DNA of 64,000 bases from Nemania diffusa (GCA_038501195.1 JBBPUQ010000007.1:2395501-2459500), one strand, 5' to 3'; numbered from the stretch's first letter, positions 42,137-53,111 are shown. Numbers and translations: made by a program. Notes: a model not told the origin generated them from the sequence alone.

Positions 42137-43714
42137 ATGATGAGGATGAAGTTGTTTCTGTGTTTTATCACTCCCTTGATAGCCTTCAACATACAACACT
42201 TTTCTCACACCAGAGAGAAGGATAGTAGGCTTACGGTCGAGACCTCAACGGGAAACTATACAGGTCTTCGAGATCCTGAATACAGAGAAGTTAGGGTATT
42301 CCGCACTATTCCTTATGCAAAACCCCCAGTCGGAAACCTACGATGGAAACCTCCAGTAGCGCGCGAGCCATCAAGTCGGCATCATTACTCTTACAGGTTT
42401 CCGCCGCCATGTCCACAGTATCTATCAAAGTCGCTATCGTTGTGGAACTCCAACATCACCAACTTCTCAATCTCCCCAGGGGACCAGAGTTATTACGCTG
42501 GTGAGATGGCACAGACCAGTGCTGAAGACTGTCTTAGTCTTGCCATTTGGACCCCTATCAATGCAACAAATCGAGATAAACTTCCTGTAGGGCTATTCGT
42601 GCCCGGTGGTAGTTTCAGGAACGGGGGCCTCGATGTTCCGTACTACAATCCAGCCGGATGGATAAATCGATCCCAGCAACATATCATGGTAACAATCAAC
42701 TATAGAGTCAACATCTTTGGTTTTCCTAACGCCGTTGGCTTGGAAACTCAAAATCTCGGCATACTCGATCAAAGGCTTGCTCTAAAATGGGTTTACGAAA
42801 ACATCGAAGCGTTTGGAGGAGATCGGAACCGAATTACGCTATGGGGCCATTCCGCAGGCGCCCTGTCGGTAGATATTCTAAACTTCGCATACCCAGATGA
42901 GCCACTGGCTGCTGCCATTTTTCTTATGTCCGGAACGGCGATGCGCACGTTTGCTCAGGGAGACAACGCACTGCAAACAAACTTTAGTTTTGTGGCAAAG
43001 AAGCTTGGTTGTGACTTACCCGAAGATGCAGAAGCTGAATTGGAATGCATGCAACAAATCCCTGTTAACCTTATCTCAAACTTTGTTGGTCACTATGGTG
43101 ACAACCACACTAAGCCGTCACTATTCTTTCGACCAACAGTTGATGACAGAATAATATACAGAAACTACACTGAGAGGGCTGTGAGGGGATTGATCTCTCG
43201 GCTTCCAGCTCTCGTGTCTATTACCTCGAACGAGCAATCGAGCTTGATCGAATACCCTATCAGCAACTTAATTGGTGGTCCCAACAAAACGGCTGTTGAT
43301 AAAGGAACTCTGAACGATTTCATCTGCCCTGCATATAACACTTCGAATGTGCGTACGGATAATAATCTTACCACTTATCGGTATGAGTACGTTGGCAATT
43401 ATTCGAATATAACCCCGTATCCTTGGATGGGGGCATACCATGGTGCTGATTTGCCGATGATATTTGGTACCTACAATATTTCAGGCGGAGCAACAGATGT
43501 TGAGAAACAAGTTGCCGAACAAATGCAAGACTACGTGTTTGCCTTCCTTGCAGACCCTCAGAATGGATTGGCAAAGCTTGGATGGCTGCCAAGTGGTGTC
43601 TCAAAGAGCGATGATGGGAATATGGTGCGTCTAGGGGATGGGGAAGGCATCATAAAGAATATTAGTTGCATTGAAGTTGATAGCGCATGTATGGGCAATA
43701 GGGGTTTCCAATGA
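42137..43714 (+). CDS. Secreted type-B carboxylesterase/lipase
   Basis: Single exon of 525 residues with an N-terminal signal peptide (MMRMKLFLCFITPLIAF). The alpha/beta-hydrolase signatures are PYAKPPVGNLRW (60-70), EDCLSLAIW (130-138), nucleophile elbow GHSAG with Ser239, ITSNEQSS around the acid region and YHGADLP with the probable catalytic His near 435. More than ten N-glycosylation sequons are visible (NYT, NIT, NFS, NAT, NRS, NHT and others). Likely hydrolyses esters outside the cell. The oxyanion-hole segment reads FVPGGSF where the family usually has HGGGF, and the elbow has His instead of Glu/Gly before Ser, so substrate range may differ. Confidence 0.88.
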   Translation: MMRMKLFLCFITPLIAFNIQHFSHTREKDSRLTVETSTGNYTGLRDPEYREVRVFRTIPYAKPPVGNLRWKPPVAREPSSRHHYSYRFPPPCPQYLSKSLSLWNSNITNFSISPGDQSYYAGEMAQTSAEDCLSLAIWTPINATNRDKLPVGLFVPGGSFRNGGLDVPYYNPAGWINRSQQHIMVTINYRVNIFGFPNAVGLETQNLGILDQRLALKWVYENIEAFGGDRNRITLWGHSAGALSVDILNFAYPDEPLAAAIFLMSGTAMRTFAQGDNALQTNFSFVAKKLGCDLPEDAEAELECMQQIPVNLISNFVGHYGDNHTKPSLFFRPTVDDRIIYRNYTERAVRGLISRLPALVSITSNEQSSLIEYPISNLIGGPNKTAVDKGTLNDFICPAYNTSNVRTDNNLTTYRYEYVGNYSNITPYPWMGAYHGADLPMIFGTYNISGGATDVEKQVAEQMQDYVFAFLADPQNGLAKLGWLPSGVSKSDDGNMVRLGDGEGIIKNISCIEVDSACMGNRGFQ

Positions 43715-44254
43715 TTATCATAGTTTAGTGAATAAAGAGATAGCCAGGATAGAACATTGCTCATTGTTTCCTGTTAGAGTGTAGTGTGGGCCTGAGACAA
43801 CATGACAAGCAGCTTGCTTTGATAATGTACCTAGGTATGAGCTACTACATTCTACTGACTTAACAGGTACCTGCAATAACTAGAATTCTATTGTTGAAAC
43901 TGTAATGTTTACCTGCGCTTTCCATACCTAGGTAAGTAAAGCAGCAACTGACAACACTATGTTTATGTGTGGGCATTTACCAGTAACTACTAGTATAGTT
44001 AATGGTTATTACCTGTTGCTATGGAAGATATCTTAAAGCCAAACTCTAAATATTACTTGTGTACATTTCGTCCTTCTTATAAGAACACAAATACACAAGT
44101 CTTCTTTTCTCTGGTATTTTCTCTACAGCACATACCGCAACCCCCCCTCAGTTGTTTACAAAACACCTGTAACCCGCATCAGTTCTATAGAGTTGAAGTT
44201 AACAATCCTATATCTTCTTCTATATTCTATCGACCTCCTGTTTTCATTATTACA
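43715..44254. other. Intergenic, promoter of the Q-rich gene
   Basis: The reading frame of the next gene is open back to 44021, but that part has leader-like composition (Phe/Ser/Thr/Tyr-rich pyrimidine tracts), so I treat it as 5' UTR. Confidence 0.4.
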
Positions 44255-45709
44255 ATGAATAGACAACAGGATTTCCAAGGAGGCGCGTTTCAACAGCATA
44301 ATCTAACGCAGCAGTATGTGATGGCAGCCCAGACAAGCCAGGCTCAAATTAACCTATGGGAACCCTATCAATCCCGCAACTATCAATCCCAGCGCTACCA
44401 GACAGCTCAACAACCTGGACAACAGCTCGGCGGCTACTACGGCTATAGTTGCAACCAGGATAGCCTTAACATTACCAATGGCTTCGACGGCGGCAACGGC
44501 GGCGGCTCTTCAGTGCTGGCAAACATCGTGAATGGTCGCGGTGTGCCCACGCAAGTAACTCACACAAACTTCACCCAGACACAGTGGGAGACGATGTTAG
44601 ACCAGCCAATGACATTCACAGGCACGGGGATTATTGGTAACGCTGCCTCGCCCGCCCAACAATACCAACCCTTTCACCAAATGCCAGTAGACAAACGCCA
44701 GGGTCCGCCAAACTACTATAATAATCAGCTTAGGATCGACCAACAGCCATATCCAATGCAGCCAGCTTCAAGGAACGCTGACATGCTAGGCTCGCCTATT
44801 AACATCACTACGACCCTAGCACCCGCTGTACCTACGAGAGAGAATACCTCCCATAAAACACGATTTAATACCCAGAAGAGTTATAGACCTGCACGACTTG
44901 CTCGAAAGGGCCCGTATACCCGCCAACAACCTAGAGATACCCACGGCATAGACCTCGCGGAGATCAGCAAACCCAAGACGACCGAATTTCTAGCCCCGGC
45001 TCCCGAAATCATAGCGACCCAAAGCACACCAGCAGCAACAACTGCCACTCCCCAGCTGAGCCATCATCCTGATAGTGCACGCTCGCGGGATAGCCAGAGA
45101 GCTTCGTGCGAAGCGAGAGGGGAGAAGAATCTCGAGAACGCCGTCATGCTTCCACTCAGGGATGAGAACCCGGGTTCAGATGGAAATCTAGGGTCCCTAG
45201 CTTCGGTCAAGAAGTGGCTAGACGAAGAGCAACAAGCCGAAGCCAACCTCGCCAGCACAGCCGCAGAGCCCGGCACGCCCGTGCCCCCGCCCATCAAGTA
45301 CCCCGTCGCGCCATCCGGGTACCCCATAGAAAGCTGCGACATCATCCGTCTGCCCGGCTGCCAGTTCCGCGCGCAAGGCATCTGCGTCGGCACGCCGTCA
45401 CCGAGGTACATGGTGACCCGGCCGGCCGCGGGGATCAGAAGGTTCCGACACCCGGTGGTGTACGGCGTGCGCGCGGCGGCGGGTGGTGGCGTCGTGTTCA
45501 GGGCCGTCGGGCCGGGCTGCACCGTCGAGGAGATAGTGAGTGGCACCGAGATCGAGCTCAGCGATGTCGTGCTCAACGACGACTTCGCCGATATGCGCCC
45601 CGACAGGGTCGTGCGGTGGGTCGCGTACCTCCTGGCGGCCGTGCCGGGCTTCGACGACGCCACGACGAGGTGGGGGCCGGCGACTGCGGCGACGAGGGCT
45701 TCGGTGTGA
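44255..45709 (+). CDS. Gln/Asn-rich hypothetical protein
   Basis: Single exon, 484 residues from MNRQQDFQGG. Residues 1-200 are rich in Gln, Asn, Tyr and Gly, with a NGFDGGNGGGSS stretch, a composition seen in prion-like and RNA-binding disordered regions. Residues 200-370 are disordered and basic/Pro-rich. The last 120 residues (from about IKYPVAPSGYPIESCDIIRL) are more ordered and GC-rich in codon choice, with repeated Val/Arg strands (GIRRFRHPVVYGVRAAAGG) and an acidic helix. I do not recognise a family. The shift in GC between halves is notable. Confidence 0.6.
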   Translation: MNRQQDFQGGAFQQHNLTQQYVMAAQTSQAQINLWEPYQSRNYQSQRYQTAQQPGQQLGGYYGYSCNQDSLNITNGFDGGNGGGSSVLANIVNGRGVPTQVTHTNFTQTQWETMLDQPMTFTGTGIIGNAASPAQQYQPFHQMPVDKRQGPPNYYNNQLRIDQQPYPMQPASRNADMLGSPINITTTLAPAVPTRENTSHKTRFNTQKSYRPARLARKGPYTRQQPRDTHGIDLAEISKPKTTEFLAPAPEIIATQSTPAATTATPQLSHHPDSARSRDSQRASCEARGEKNLENAVMLPLRDENPGSDGNLGSLASVKKWLDEEQQAEANLASTAAEPGTPVPPPIKYPVAPSGYPIESCDIIRLPGCQFRAQGICVGTPSPRYMVTRPAAGIRRFRHPVVYGVRAAAGGGVVFRAVGPGCTVEEIVSGTEIELSDVVLNDDFADMRPDRVVRWVAYLLAAVPGFDDATTRWGPATAATRASV

Positions 45710-46233
45710 TTTACCTGCCGGCAAGCTGCGAGTAAGTCAAGCTCGCATCGACAGCGCTCTGGCTTTGCGGAGATATATATGGGTAGTGCTACGGGTCTCG
45801 TTGTCGTACCCGGCAGACATGGAAGTAGTATGTTGAGTTGGGTTTGGGAGGTGTGACTCCGTCTAGATGAAGTTGGCTATTCCGTGAGTTCTAGACTCAC
45901 GTAGTGGGCATCAGGTCAGGGATACGACAGATTGGTCGCGGAAGCGTTAGAAGCATAATTCGATGTGCTGGCACAATTTAGAAAACGAGATAATGATTGT
46001 GAGGTTGGGAATACGTTTGTTTTCTGAGAGGATACTGGGAGTATCAATGAGTAGTTTGGGTTTGGAGACTATGAGAGATGAGTTGGTAGATAATAGCTAT
46101 CTCCGCGAACCCTTCTAAGTTGTCGCGAGACAATTCGTCGTTTATAAATTGACAGCTGCGCCAAAAGAAATTTCCTCTTATCTTCAACATCGAATGTGCT
46201 CAGCGGTGGCAAAGCTAAACGAAAATCTCTCTA
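45710..46233. other. Intergenic between convergent genes
   Basis: 3' regions of the Q-rich gene and the monooxygenase gene; nothing else is recognisable. Confidence 0.35.
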
Positions 46234-48134
46234 CTACTTGCTTCGTCGCACGAGATACTCATGCCAGACCTTGCCCAGATCGGCGGGCATGATAGGGGCG
46301 AACATGTTGCCTAGCCAACCCTTCTTTCGATGCGATGTAACCCCAATCTCGTCTAGCAGTCTATCTACGTACGGGACGCTGTCAAAGGCAGCGAAGTTGC
46401 CGAGCTCGCCGTTCGACAGGTAGCGCCGCTTGTTCCAGGCACACATGTGAGCAATGTCCCTCTCCCTCTCTGCTACCGACGGAAGAGCGAACGACCTATC
46501 CCAGTAAGCGACTGCCCAGATGGCCTGTGCCTCGGCGGCGAACAGTTTCGCGCCGGCGACAATGTGATTCATAAAGAGAATCGAGTCGTCGTGCACAGGG
46601 GCCATGGTCTGATAAAGTCGATAGGGCGTCCGGGTTTCGTACTTGTGGTAGTGCTTTGGCGGGTTTCTAAGCATAACAAACCGCTCGAGGACTTGCTTGT
46701 CTGCATTGCGGACGAGCTTCTCCCACTTCGCAGCCTCCTCCTGGGGCTCAATATCCTTGGGAAATGGCAACCCTAGCCTAATTCGAGTGTCATCGTCGAA
46801 TATCCGAAGTCCGTCTTGCCAGCCCGTCCCACACAAGACAGCGTCGCAGGGGAAATGAGTGCCATCCTCGTCATCGAGATACAGCTCAGTTCCCCCAAGA
46901 CTCTTTACATCGGCACGATGGACGTAGACATTCTCTGCGACGAGGGACCAGAAATCTCCAAAGTGGCAGCCTCCGGCGGTTCCGTTCTGCCAGATGATGC
47001 TTCGAGGTGTCAGTATGATCTGTTTCGGGTCTAATGAAATGGCAAATATTACATGAAAAACTCACTCATTATCATATTCTAGCTTTTCGAAACCTTTATC
47101 GCTCTTCCTCTCTTTATAACCAGCGTACTTGCGGACAGTGCTGTCGAGCGTCGAGAAGAGCTTGCTGACAAGCTTCGCGCCCAAATTCGTGCTGTGGAGA
47201 AGCCATGTCCACCATGATCGGGAGGGAATCAAGTAGCATGGTTGTAGTGATGCCATGATCCTTGCCTGCGATGCTTCCACTCCGTTTTTGTAGGGCGTAG
47301 GCAAGTCGATGGGTGCAAAAGCCGCTGCTCCGAGGGACCCGTCTCCGGTCTTGCGAATAATCCATGATACCGTTTTGCCGGCTTTGGCTGCCTCGTAGAC
47401 CATATCGGCGGCCGACTTGCCCGCACCGATCACAGCAATATTTTGGATTGCCTCGTCTTGGATAATGCTAGACTGGCCAAAGTCAATCGAGTGGATAATT
47501 TTCCCCTGGAAATGCTCCCTGCCATGGAAGTTAGGCACATTGGGAACAGATGATTGGCCATTTGCCATCATCAGTCTTGAAGCGGACATTAAGCGTTGAG
47601 ATTTGCTGATAGCGTCGATGCATAGGAGTTGCCATCGGCCATCGACCTTCTTAATGGACTGCACCTCAGTATTGAACTGTATTCTATTTCGTAATGTCTC
47701 CCCTGCATGACTCATATTGTCGACATAGTCTTCAAGATACTTGGTCGTATATTTGGCGCGAAACAAGTCGTTCATGCAGTCTTCGACCGGCGGCCGCTCC
47801 ATAGGCATATCAGAGAACTCGGCAATACCGTGAGTCCATTGCGTCCAAAAGCTGGGATAATTTCGTCCTGTTAGATGTTAGATAGATAGATACACGAAGC
47901 GAAGTTTCATAGCTCGCACGATTGCTCCATACTCCTCCGACGCAGTAATCGCGCTCCAAGATGGTCAGCTGTGTCTCTGGATGCGCCTGGAGCAGGCGCT
48001 GCGCTGCAATGATTCCAGTGAGGCCTGTATAGTCACCATTAACCTGGTTTCTAATCACGCGCGTCAAGCTGGAGACACACACCTGCACCTACGACGATGA
48101 CATCGAAGCTAGTTGGGTCCTTTGGGGAGGACAT
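46234..48134 (-). CDS. Flavin-containing monooxygenase (FAD/NADPH-dependent)
   Basis: Exons 48134-48083, 48024-47920, 47867-47066 and 46999-46234; introns are 58, 52 and 66 bp; 574 residues. FAD motif GAGLTG is at residues 16-21, ERDYCVGGVWS follows, then the Baeyer-Villiger/FMO fingerprint FHGREHFQGKIIHS and the NADPH-binding GAGKSAAD. Motifs of the PSFWTQWTHGIAEFSDMPM type mark a fungal FMO group often found in secondary-metabolite or detoxification clusters. Intron 2 has a slightly unusual GTGCGA donor, and intron 3 an AAG acceptor with ACTGAC branch; both were chosen because they restore conserved NYPSFWTQW and IIWQNGT blocks in frame. It is divergent from an MFS efflux gene. Confidence 0.82.
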
Positions 48135-48768
48135 CGTGGCGGCACGCCTTGGGAGCCAGTCTAACTACCTACCTAGGGTAATGTCATTCACGATGTAATA
48201 TATGGGTATAAACGACCTGTGTTGGTGGCGACAGTCACTTAAGCGAGTTCTTGTTGGCTGCGGGATATGACAATGAAAGTCGCTACATCCGTGCCAGCCA
48301 CGTCACATTTATGTAAAATACGACATGTCGCAAATCCACTGTTGTGAGACAAAGGCAGTGCTAATTTTAATGAAATGACTAAACTAACCTTGCATCCCTA
48401 GTCCACATAATAGAGCTTCGAAGGAAGTTCGATAAGATGGCGAGCAGCACACAGTAATATAGGAGTAGCTATAAAGGATACGGCAAGTCTCAGTCCACTG
48501 CCGATCGGTACATAATTACACATAGTAGCAGCCTCAGCTATACATGTCTGTGCCAACAATCGAAGAGGGGCAGGAGATAACCTTGGACGGATGGCTTGGG
48601 GGCCTACGAGATCCTTTCCTACACTAAAGCGCTAACTGCTAATAAATCGCAATCGACATTCGTTTTGGATTAGATGGAGCTGCTTTCTGATTTTTATACA
48701 TATTGTAGTTCCTTTGATTCCCTAGCACTTCGCCAACTAAAACACTACCTCATCCATCCCCCCTTACT
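48135..48768. promoter_or_regulatory. Shared promoter region of monooxygenase and MFS efflux gene
   Basis: 634 bp between divergent start codons. It holds the palindrome CCGATCGG at 48501-48508 (CCG-AT-CGG half-sites facing outward), which could serve a zinc-cluster regulator, although the same 8-mer also occurs near 21887-21899. Co-regulation is inferred from arrangement. Confidence 0.35.
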
Positions 48769-50751
48769 ATGTCATTGACGGACGCAGTCGGGGATGGCGA
48801 GACTGACGGCGCCCTCGAAAACATTGATGAGGACGAGTACCCCGGCGGCCTGCGCCTGGCAGCCATCGTCGTGGCTCTCGTCCTTAGCATCTTCCTCGCA
48901 TCCCTAGATACGGTACGTCGGCCGACTATATCTATAACGTAGACTAACTGGCGCTTTCTAACTCACTAGTTCCTCTAGACTATCATCACTACTGCTATCC
49001 CCTCTATCACCAACGAGTTCCACAGCCTGGGGGATGTGGGCTGGTACGGCTCGGCCGTGTTCTTTCCCCTCGCGGCCCTGCAGTCCGTGTGGGGGAAGGC
49101 GTATAAGTACTTCCCCGTTAAGCTCGTCTTCCTCGTGGGCATCCTCATCTTTGAAGTGGGCAGCCTGATTTGCGGTAAGCGCGCTTCATCAAATACCAGC
49201 TCCTGGTATCTACACACAGCCATGCTGACACGGGTGTGAAAGCACTCGCGCCAAACAGCGACGCGTTCATTGCCGGCCGGGCTGTCACGGGCGCGGGCTG
49301 CGCTGGTGTCTTTGGCGGATGCTTCATCATTATCTCTTTCTCTTCGAGGCCGCGGATAAGGCCGGCGATGTCGACCGCGCTCTCTGCTACTTTCGCCCTT
49401 GCCTCGGTCGTCGGGCCATTAATCGGGGGCGCATTTACCCAAAATGTGACCTGGCGCTGGTGGTACGAGGGGCCCTCGTCCTATCGCAGGAACAATCACA
49501 GGTAGGCTGACATTGAATAGCTTCTACATCAATCTCCCATTCGGAGCTGTTGCAGCGCTGGCCATTATCTTTGGCTTTCATGCGCCAAAGGCTGCGACGC
49601 CGACACGAGCGACATTGAAGGAGAAACTACTACAGATGGACCTCCCTGGCGCTGCTCTTATTTCTGCCGCCATTATCTCCTTCACGCTTGCTTTGCGATG
49701 GGGCGGCGTGGAAAAGTCGTGGGGGGCTTCAGATGTCGTGGGCCTTCTAGTTGCAACAGGGCTATTTCTCGTCTTATTTGGCATCGACCAATGGGTCCAA
49801 AAAGACAGGGCGCTCATCATGCCTACTTTCTTGAGCAACCGCGTCTTGCTCGTCGGCGCAATTTTCGAATTCTTGTAGGCAACCCATCCCATAGCTCGGG
49901 CCGTGACCGCGGCGTACTGACCTCGTTTTTAGCATCGCGGGATGTTTCAACCTCGCTCTTTTCTGGCTCCCAATCTACTTCCAAGCAGAACGGGGTGTCT
50001 CAGCTATCTCCTCAGGGGTTCGACTCATTCCAGTCATTCTTAGCCTGACCATCACTCAAACTGTTGTCAGCGGCCTCATCACCGTCACAGGCATCCACAA
50101 CCCCTTTCTTATTCTAGGGCCTGCCATCGCGGCGGTCGGATCTGGCTTATTTACATTGCTCGACGAGCAGACCAGCTCCGGTCAATGGATTGGGTTTCAA
50201 ATAGTATTAGGGATCGGGGTCGGCTTTTGTCTCACCATTCCTATCTTGCTATCCCAAGTTGTGGTGAAGACGAAAGATGTGTCTACAGCCACACCTTTCA
50301 TCATATGTTCGTTTCCCCTCCGTTTCGCCCTCTCTTTCTCGGCACTTTACTAATATCATCTCCAGTTGCACAATCCTTAGGCAGCGCTTTCTTGCTTCCC
50401 ACCGCACAATCAGTCTTCCAGAATGAGCTGCTGCAGGCGCTCCGGCGATTTGTCCCTGATCTTGACCCGTTAATGGTTTTGTCAGCGGGTGCAAACAGTG
50501 AAGCAATCGCGGCGTTTCCCAAGGCGAGCCAGGCAGGTATTGTACAGAGTTACCGCAGTGCACTACGGTCGGCATTCGTGATTGGTGTTCCATTTGCGGG
50601 TGTAGCGCTGTTGGTCAGCTTCTTCATGCCGTGGTTTAGATACCATGATGCATCGAAAAAGCCGACCGCTGAAGCAGCATCAAGTGAAATCGAGGAACTC
50701 AGTGCAGTGAAGGTCAGGAAGAGTGAAAAGAGTGAGAAGACTGGAGAATGA
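48769..50751 (+). CDS. MFS multidrug/toxin efflux transporter (14-TM type)
   Basis: Six exons: 48769-48912, 48979-49174, 49243-49462, 49521-49874, 49933-50306 and 50366-50751; 557 residues; introns 58-68 bp, the last with a GTTCGT donor. The sequence has an acidic leader, [23 protein letters not shown] (typical first helix of the DHA2 14-TM family), the [14 protein letters not shown] helix, [22 protein letters not shown] across the third junction, and [39 protein letters not shown] later. These proteins export toxic or self-made metabolites with proton antiport. The neighbour FMO in divergent orientation suggests a small oxidation-export module. Each exon junction restores a recognised family block. 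Confidence 0.88.
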
Positions 50752-51589
50752 AACAATATCTATTCTAAAGTAGTGTAGTGTTAAGAATATTCACGAGATT
50801 ACTTGCTGTTGGGCAACTGTGTCGACTGTCTAGATCACTAGGTTCGAACCCTGACATCTGCGGCCAAGGTAGATTAGATAAACCTATACCCCTTATAGAT
50901 CATTAAGATTACCAATTTCCGTAAGAAAGAACCTGGTATTAGTAGATGCTCGCGATTCCGTCTGTCATGGCTCACGGGGATTTAGACGTCTCTTTATAGG
51001 CTTCAACCTTAGCAGCTGACAGGCAGCGCTGCCGGATGAGTACGGAAATTTGCTGCGTAGTTATAACTGCATTGCGACGTACTTATGATTGATGAGGCTA
51101 AGACAGCGATCATATGGGAGTACTACAAACCCGACGTCGTGCTGCCGCTGTTTAACCCGCTTGCAGCGCCGTTAGACGACCTTGCTGGGATGTCGTAGAT
51201 AGTGTTGCAAGTTGCAGGTCGTGCTTGTTTCGAGACGATGGGCTCGTGGAGGATGGGTTCTAGGCATGCTCTGAGCTATGGACATGTAGATTTATGGCCA
51301 ACACACCCTAGTCACAAGGCATACCGTGACTAAGTCCTCGTCGCCATCAGGTTTAAAGAGTGGTGGATATGCTGCCACGGAATGTGTAACACCTAGAGCG
51401 ACAATATGGATTTGCAGTCAGGACATTAAGCACCATACGAACTATTGACGATAACTAGTATAAATTATAGTTAGCAGCTACCTCCTCACCTCCCTACCCT
51501 TCAAATATTGAAGTCTCTTGATGGCGGCGTGACAATGGCCAGGCCTGTATTAGAGCGTAGTGTATGTGTGTCTACACTTCCTGTTTCGG
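50752..51589. other. Intergenic between convergent genes, with a tRNA-like B-box
   Basis: It contains the perfect Pol III B-box core GGTTCGAACC at 50841-50850, followed by CCTGACATCTGC. No complete cloverleaf could be folded. The rest holds no recognised gene. Confidence 0.35.
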
Positions 51590-52615
51590 TCAAAATCCCC
51601 TCAATATGCCATTGCCCTTAGCATGTCCTGTGTAATGACCTGTGAACTCTGCAATGCCATTTCCTCCTACATCTGCGGTGCCATTTCCATACACCCTGAC
51701 GGATCCGTTTCCCCTCACCGTGAGGTCACAATCACCATGAACAGTTGCAGAGCAGTTTCCTCCAACATCAACGGTGCTCTTACCGTAGATAGTCGCGCTG
51801 CTGTTCCCTCGGAGCTCCACATACCCAGGACCTTTTACAGTCACAGACGCATCCCCGCTGACATATACATTTCCACCCGGAACGGTGGTAGATGTACAGC
51901 CAGAAATTCTCACTGGTTTGGCTTTCGGTAGTTGCTGCGTATAGTTCTGGTTTGCCTTAATAGGAGTTGGCTCCCTGGATAGACTTTCCTCTTCTTTGAT
52001 CTGGGGATAAAGCGAGAGTAACATAATTTTGTCCCTATTGGATAGCGTAGTGCCTTTCTTAGCCGCGAGGTTCATAATTGACTCAGGGTCATATTGAAAA
52101 TCCTGTCCCGCCCAGGTGCGGTTCTCTTTTCCGTTATTGCTACACTCTAGGCCTAGGGCATGGCCGAACTGGTGTAGGATATAGGCCCGAAATTCCGCGG
52201 GCACCGGATCATCTTTTAATAGTACCATGTCCAAATTCAATACCATGGTCGGCTCGGATGGGTAGAGCTGAGCCTCGGTACCGATCAAGGAAGATAGGCC
52301 GTCGCCGAATATGACGCGAATGTCGGAACGTGCCAGAGCGCCTTGAGATTGTCGAGATTCGAATTTGAATTTGAGGCTCATCGGGATAGAGTTGTAATGT
52401 TCGTCGACCAGCTCTTTCACCACATCCTGTCGCGCTTGATTTCCGTTAAGGAAACACACGTTAATATGACCTTTATCAGATGGCCAGAGCTTGTTATTGG
52501 CTGCAGCGTCTCCTAATGAGCTTGGGTTTTCGAAAGAAGGGCGAGAAGAGACATTGTGGAGAGCCCGAATGGTACCAGTATTCTGGATTCCTGAGTGTTT
52601 AAGTTTAATGACCAT
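51590..52615 (-). CDS. Metzincin-like protein with altered active site and octapeptide-repeat tail
   Basis: Single exon, 341 residues starting MVIKLKHSG, no signal peptide. Residues 40-190 resemble a zinc-protease fold of the astacin/matrixin type: KLWPSDKGHINVCFLNG (start of the catalytic domain), then AYILHQFGHALGLEC. The consensus is HExxHxxGxxH; here it is His148, Gln149 in place of Glu, His152 and Cys158 in place of the third His. A downstream SIMNLAA takes the place of the usual Met-turn. Residues 246-341 are twelve consecutive eight-residue units of the form G-N/D-x-S-x-x-V-x, a likely beta-solenoid. Probably proteolytically weak or inactive. The combination of fold and tail is not a family I know. 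Confidence 0.75.
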   Translation of the reverse strand: MVIKLKHSGIQNTGTIRALHNVSSRPSFENPSSLGDAAANNKLWPSDKGHINVCFLNGNQARQDVVKELVDEHYNSIPMSLKFKFESRQSQGALARSDIRVIFGDGLSSLIGTEAQLYPSEPTMVLNLDMVLLKDDPVPAEFRAYILHQFGHALGLECSNNGKENRTWAGQDFQYDPESIMNLAAKKGTTLSNRDKIMLLSLYPQIKEEESLSREPTPIKANQNYTQQLPKAKPVRISGCTSTTVPGGNVYVSGDASVTVKGPGYVELRGNSSATIYGKSTVDVGGNCSATVHGDCDLTVRGNGSVRVYGNGTADVGGNGIAEFTGHYTGHAKGNGILRGF

Positions 52616-53111
52616 TTTTGTAGAAGAGCTGAGAAGAGATAGCGATATAAAAGTGAATGGTAATGTTTCTTTCTAATATTGGTGATGTTGGGCTGGGATT
52701 TTGGTAAGTTTGGACCCATTTATGTTGGTTCCTCGATTCGTAAGACAGCTGGCAGTTGGGGAGTGGAAGGTTTAAATAGCCAAAGCGCCGTTACACTGGC
52801 CCTATCATTTTGAATATCAAGCTATCAGCAAATAGCAATCCGCAGCTAATCCCTTGCAGATTTAGGACTGTCTACGTGTACAATGTGATCATCACTATAG
52901 GCGCCCAGACCACCTCCCAGAAGAACACAACGAGCCGTGGTGCATGAACCTTCTTGCCTATAATTCTAAACATTACCCTTCCTTCGAGTAACATAAACAA
53001 TTGACAGGAACCATTAGCACTTGCTCTATAGATCTCCTAGCCGTGGTTAATCTGCACGCGCTCCCTCAGTATTTAAGCATCATATAATGCGCCATCCTTT
53101 CCTGCCACTAA
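52616..53111. other. Intergenic, promoter of the metzincin-like gene
   Basis: No gene or RNA is recognisable. Confidence 0.35.

Noticed and set aside
45064..45735. Overlapping ORFs in other frames within the GC-rich end of the Q-rich gene
   Set aside because: High GC removes stop codons in all frames; none has a family motif or start context.
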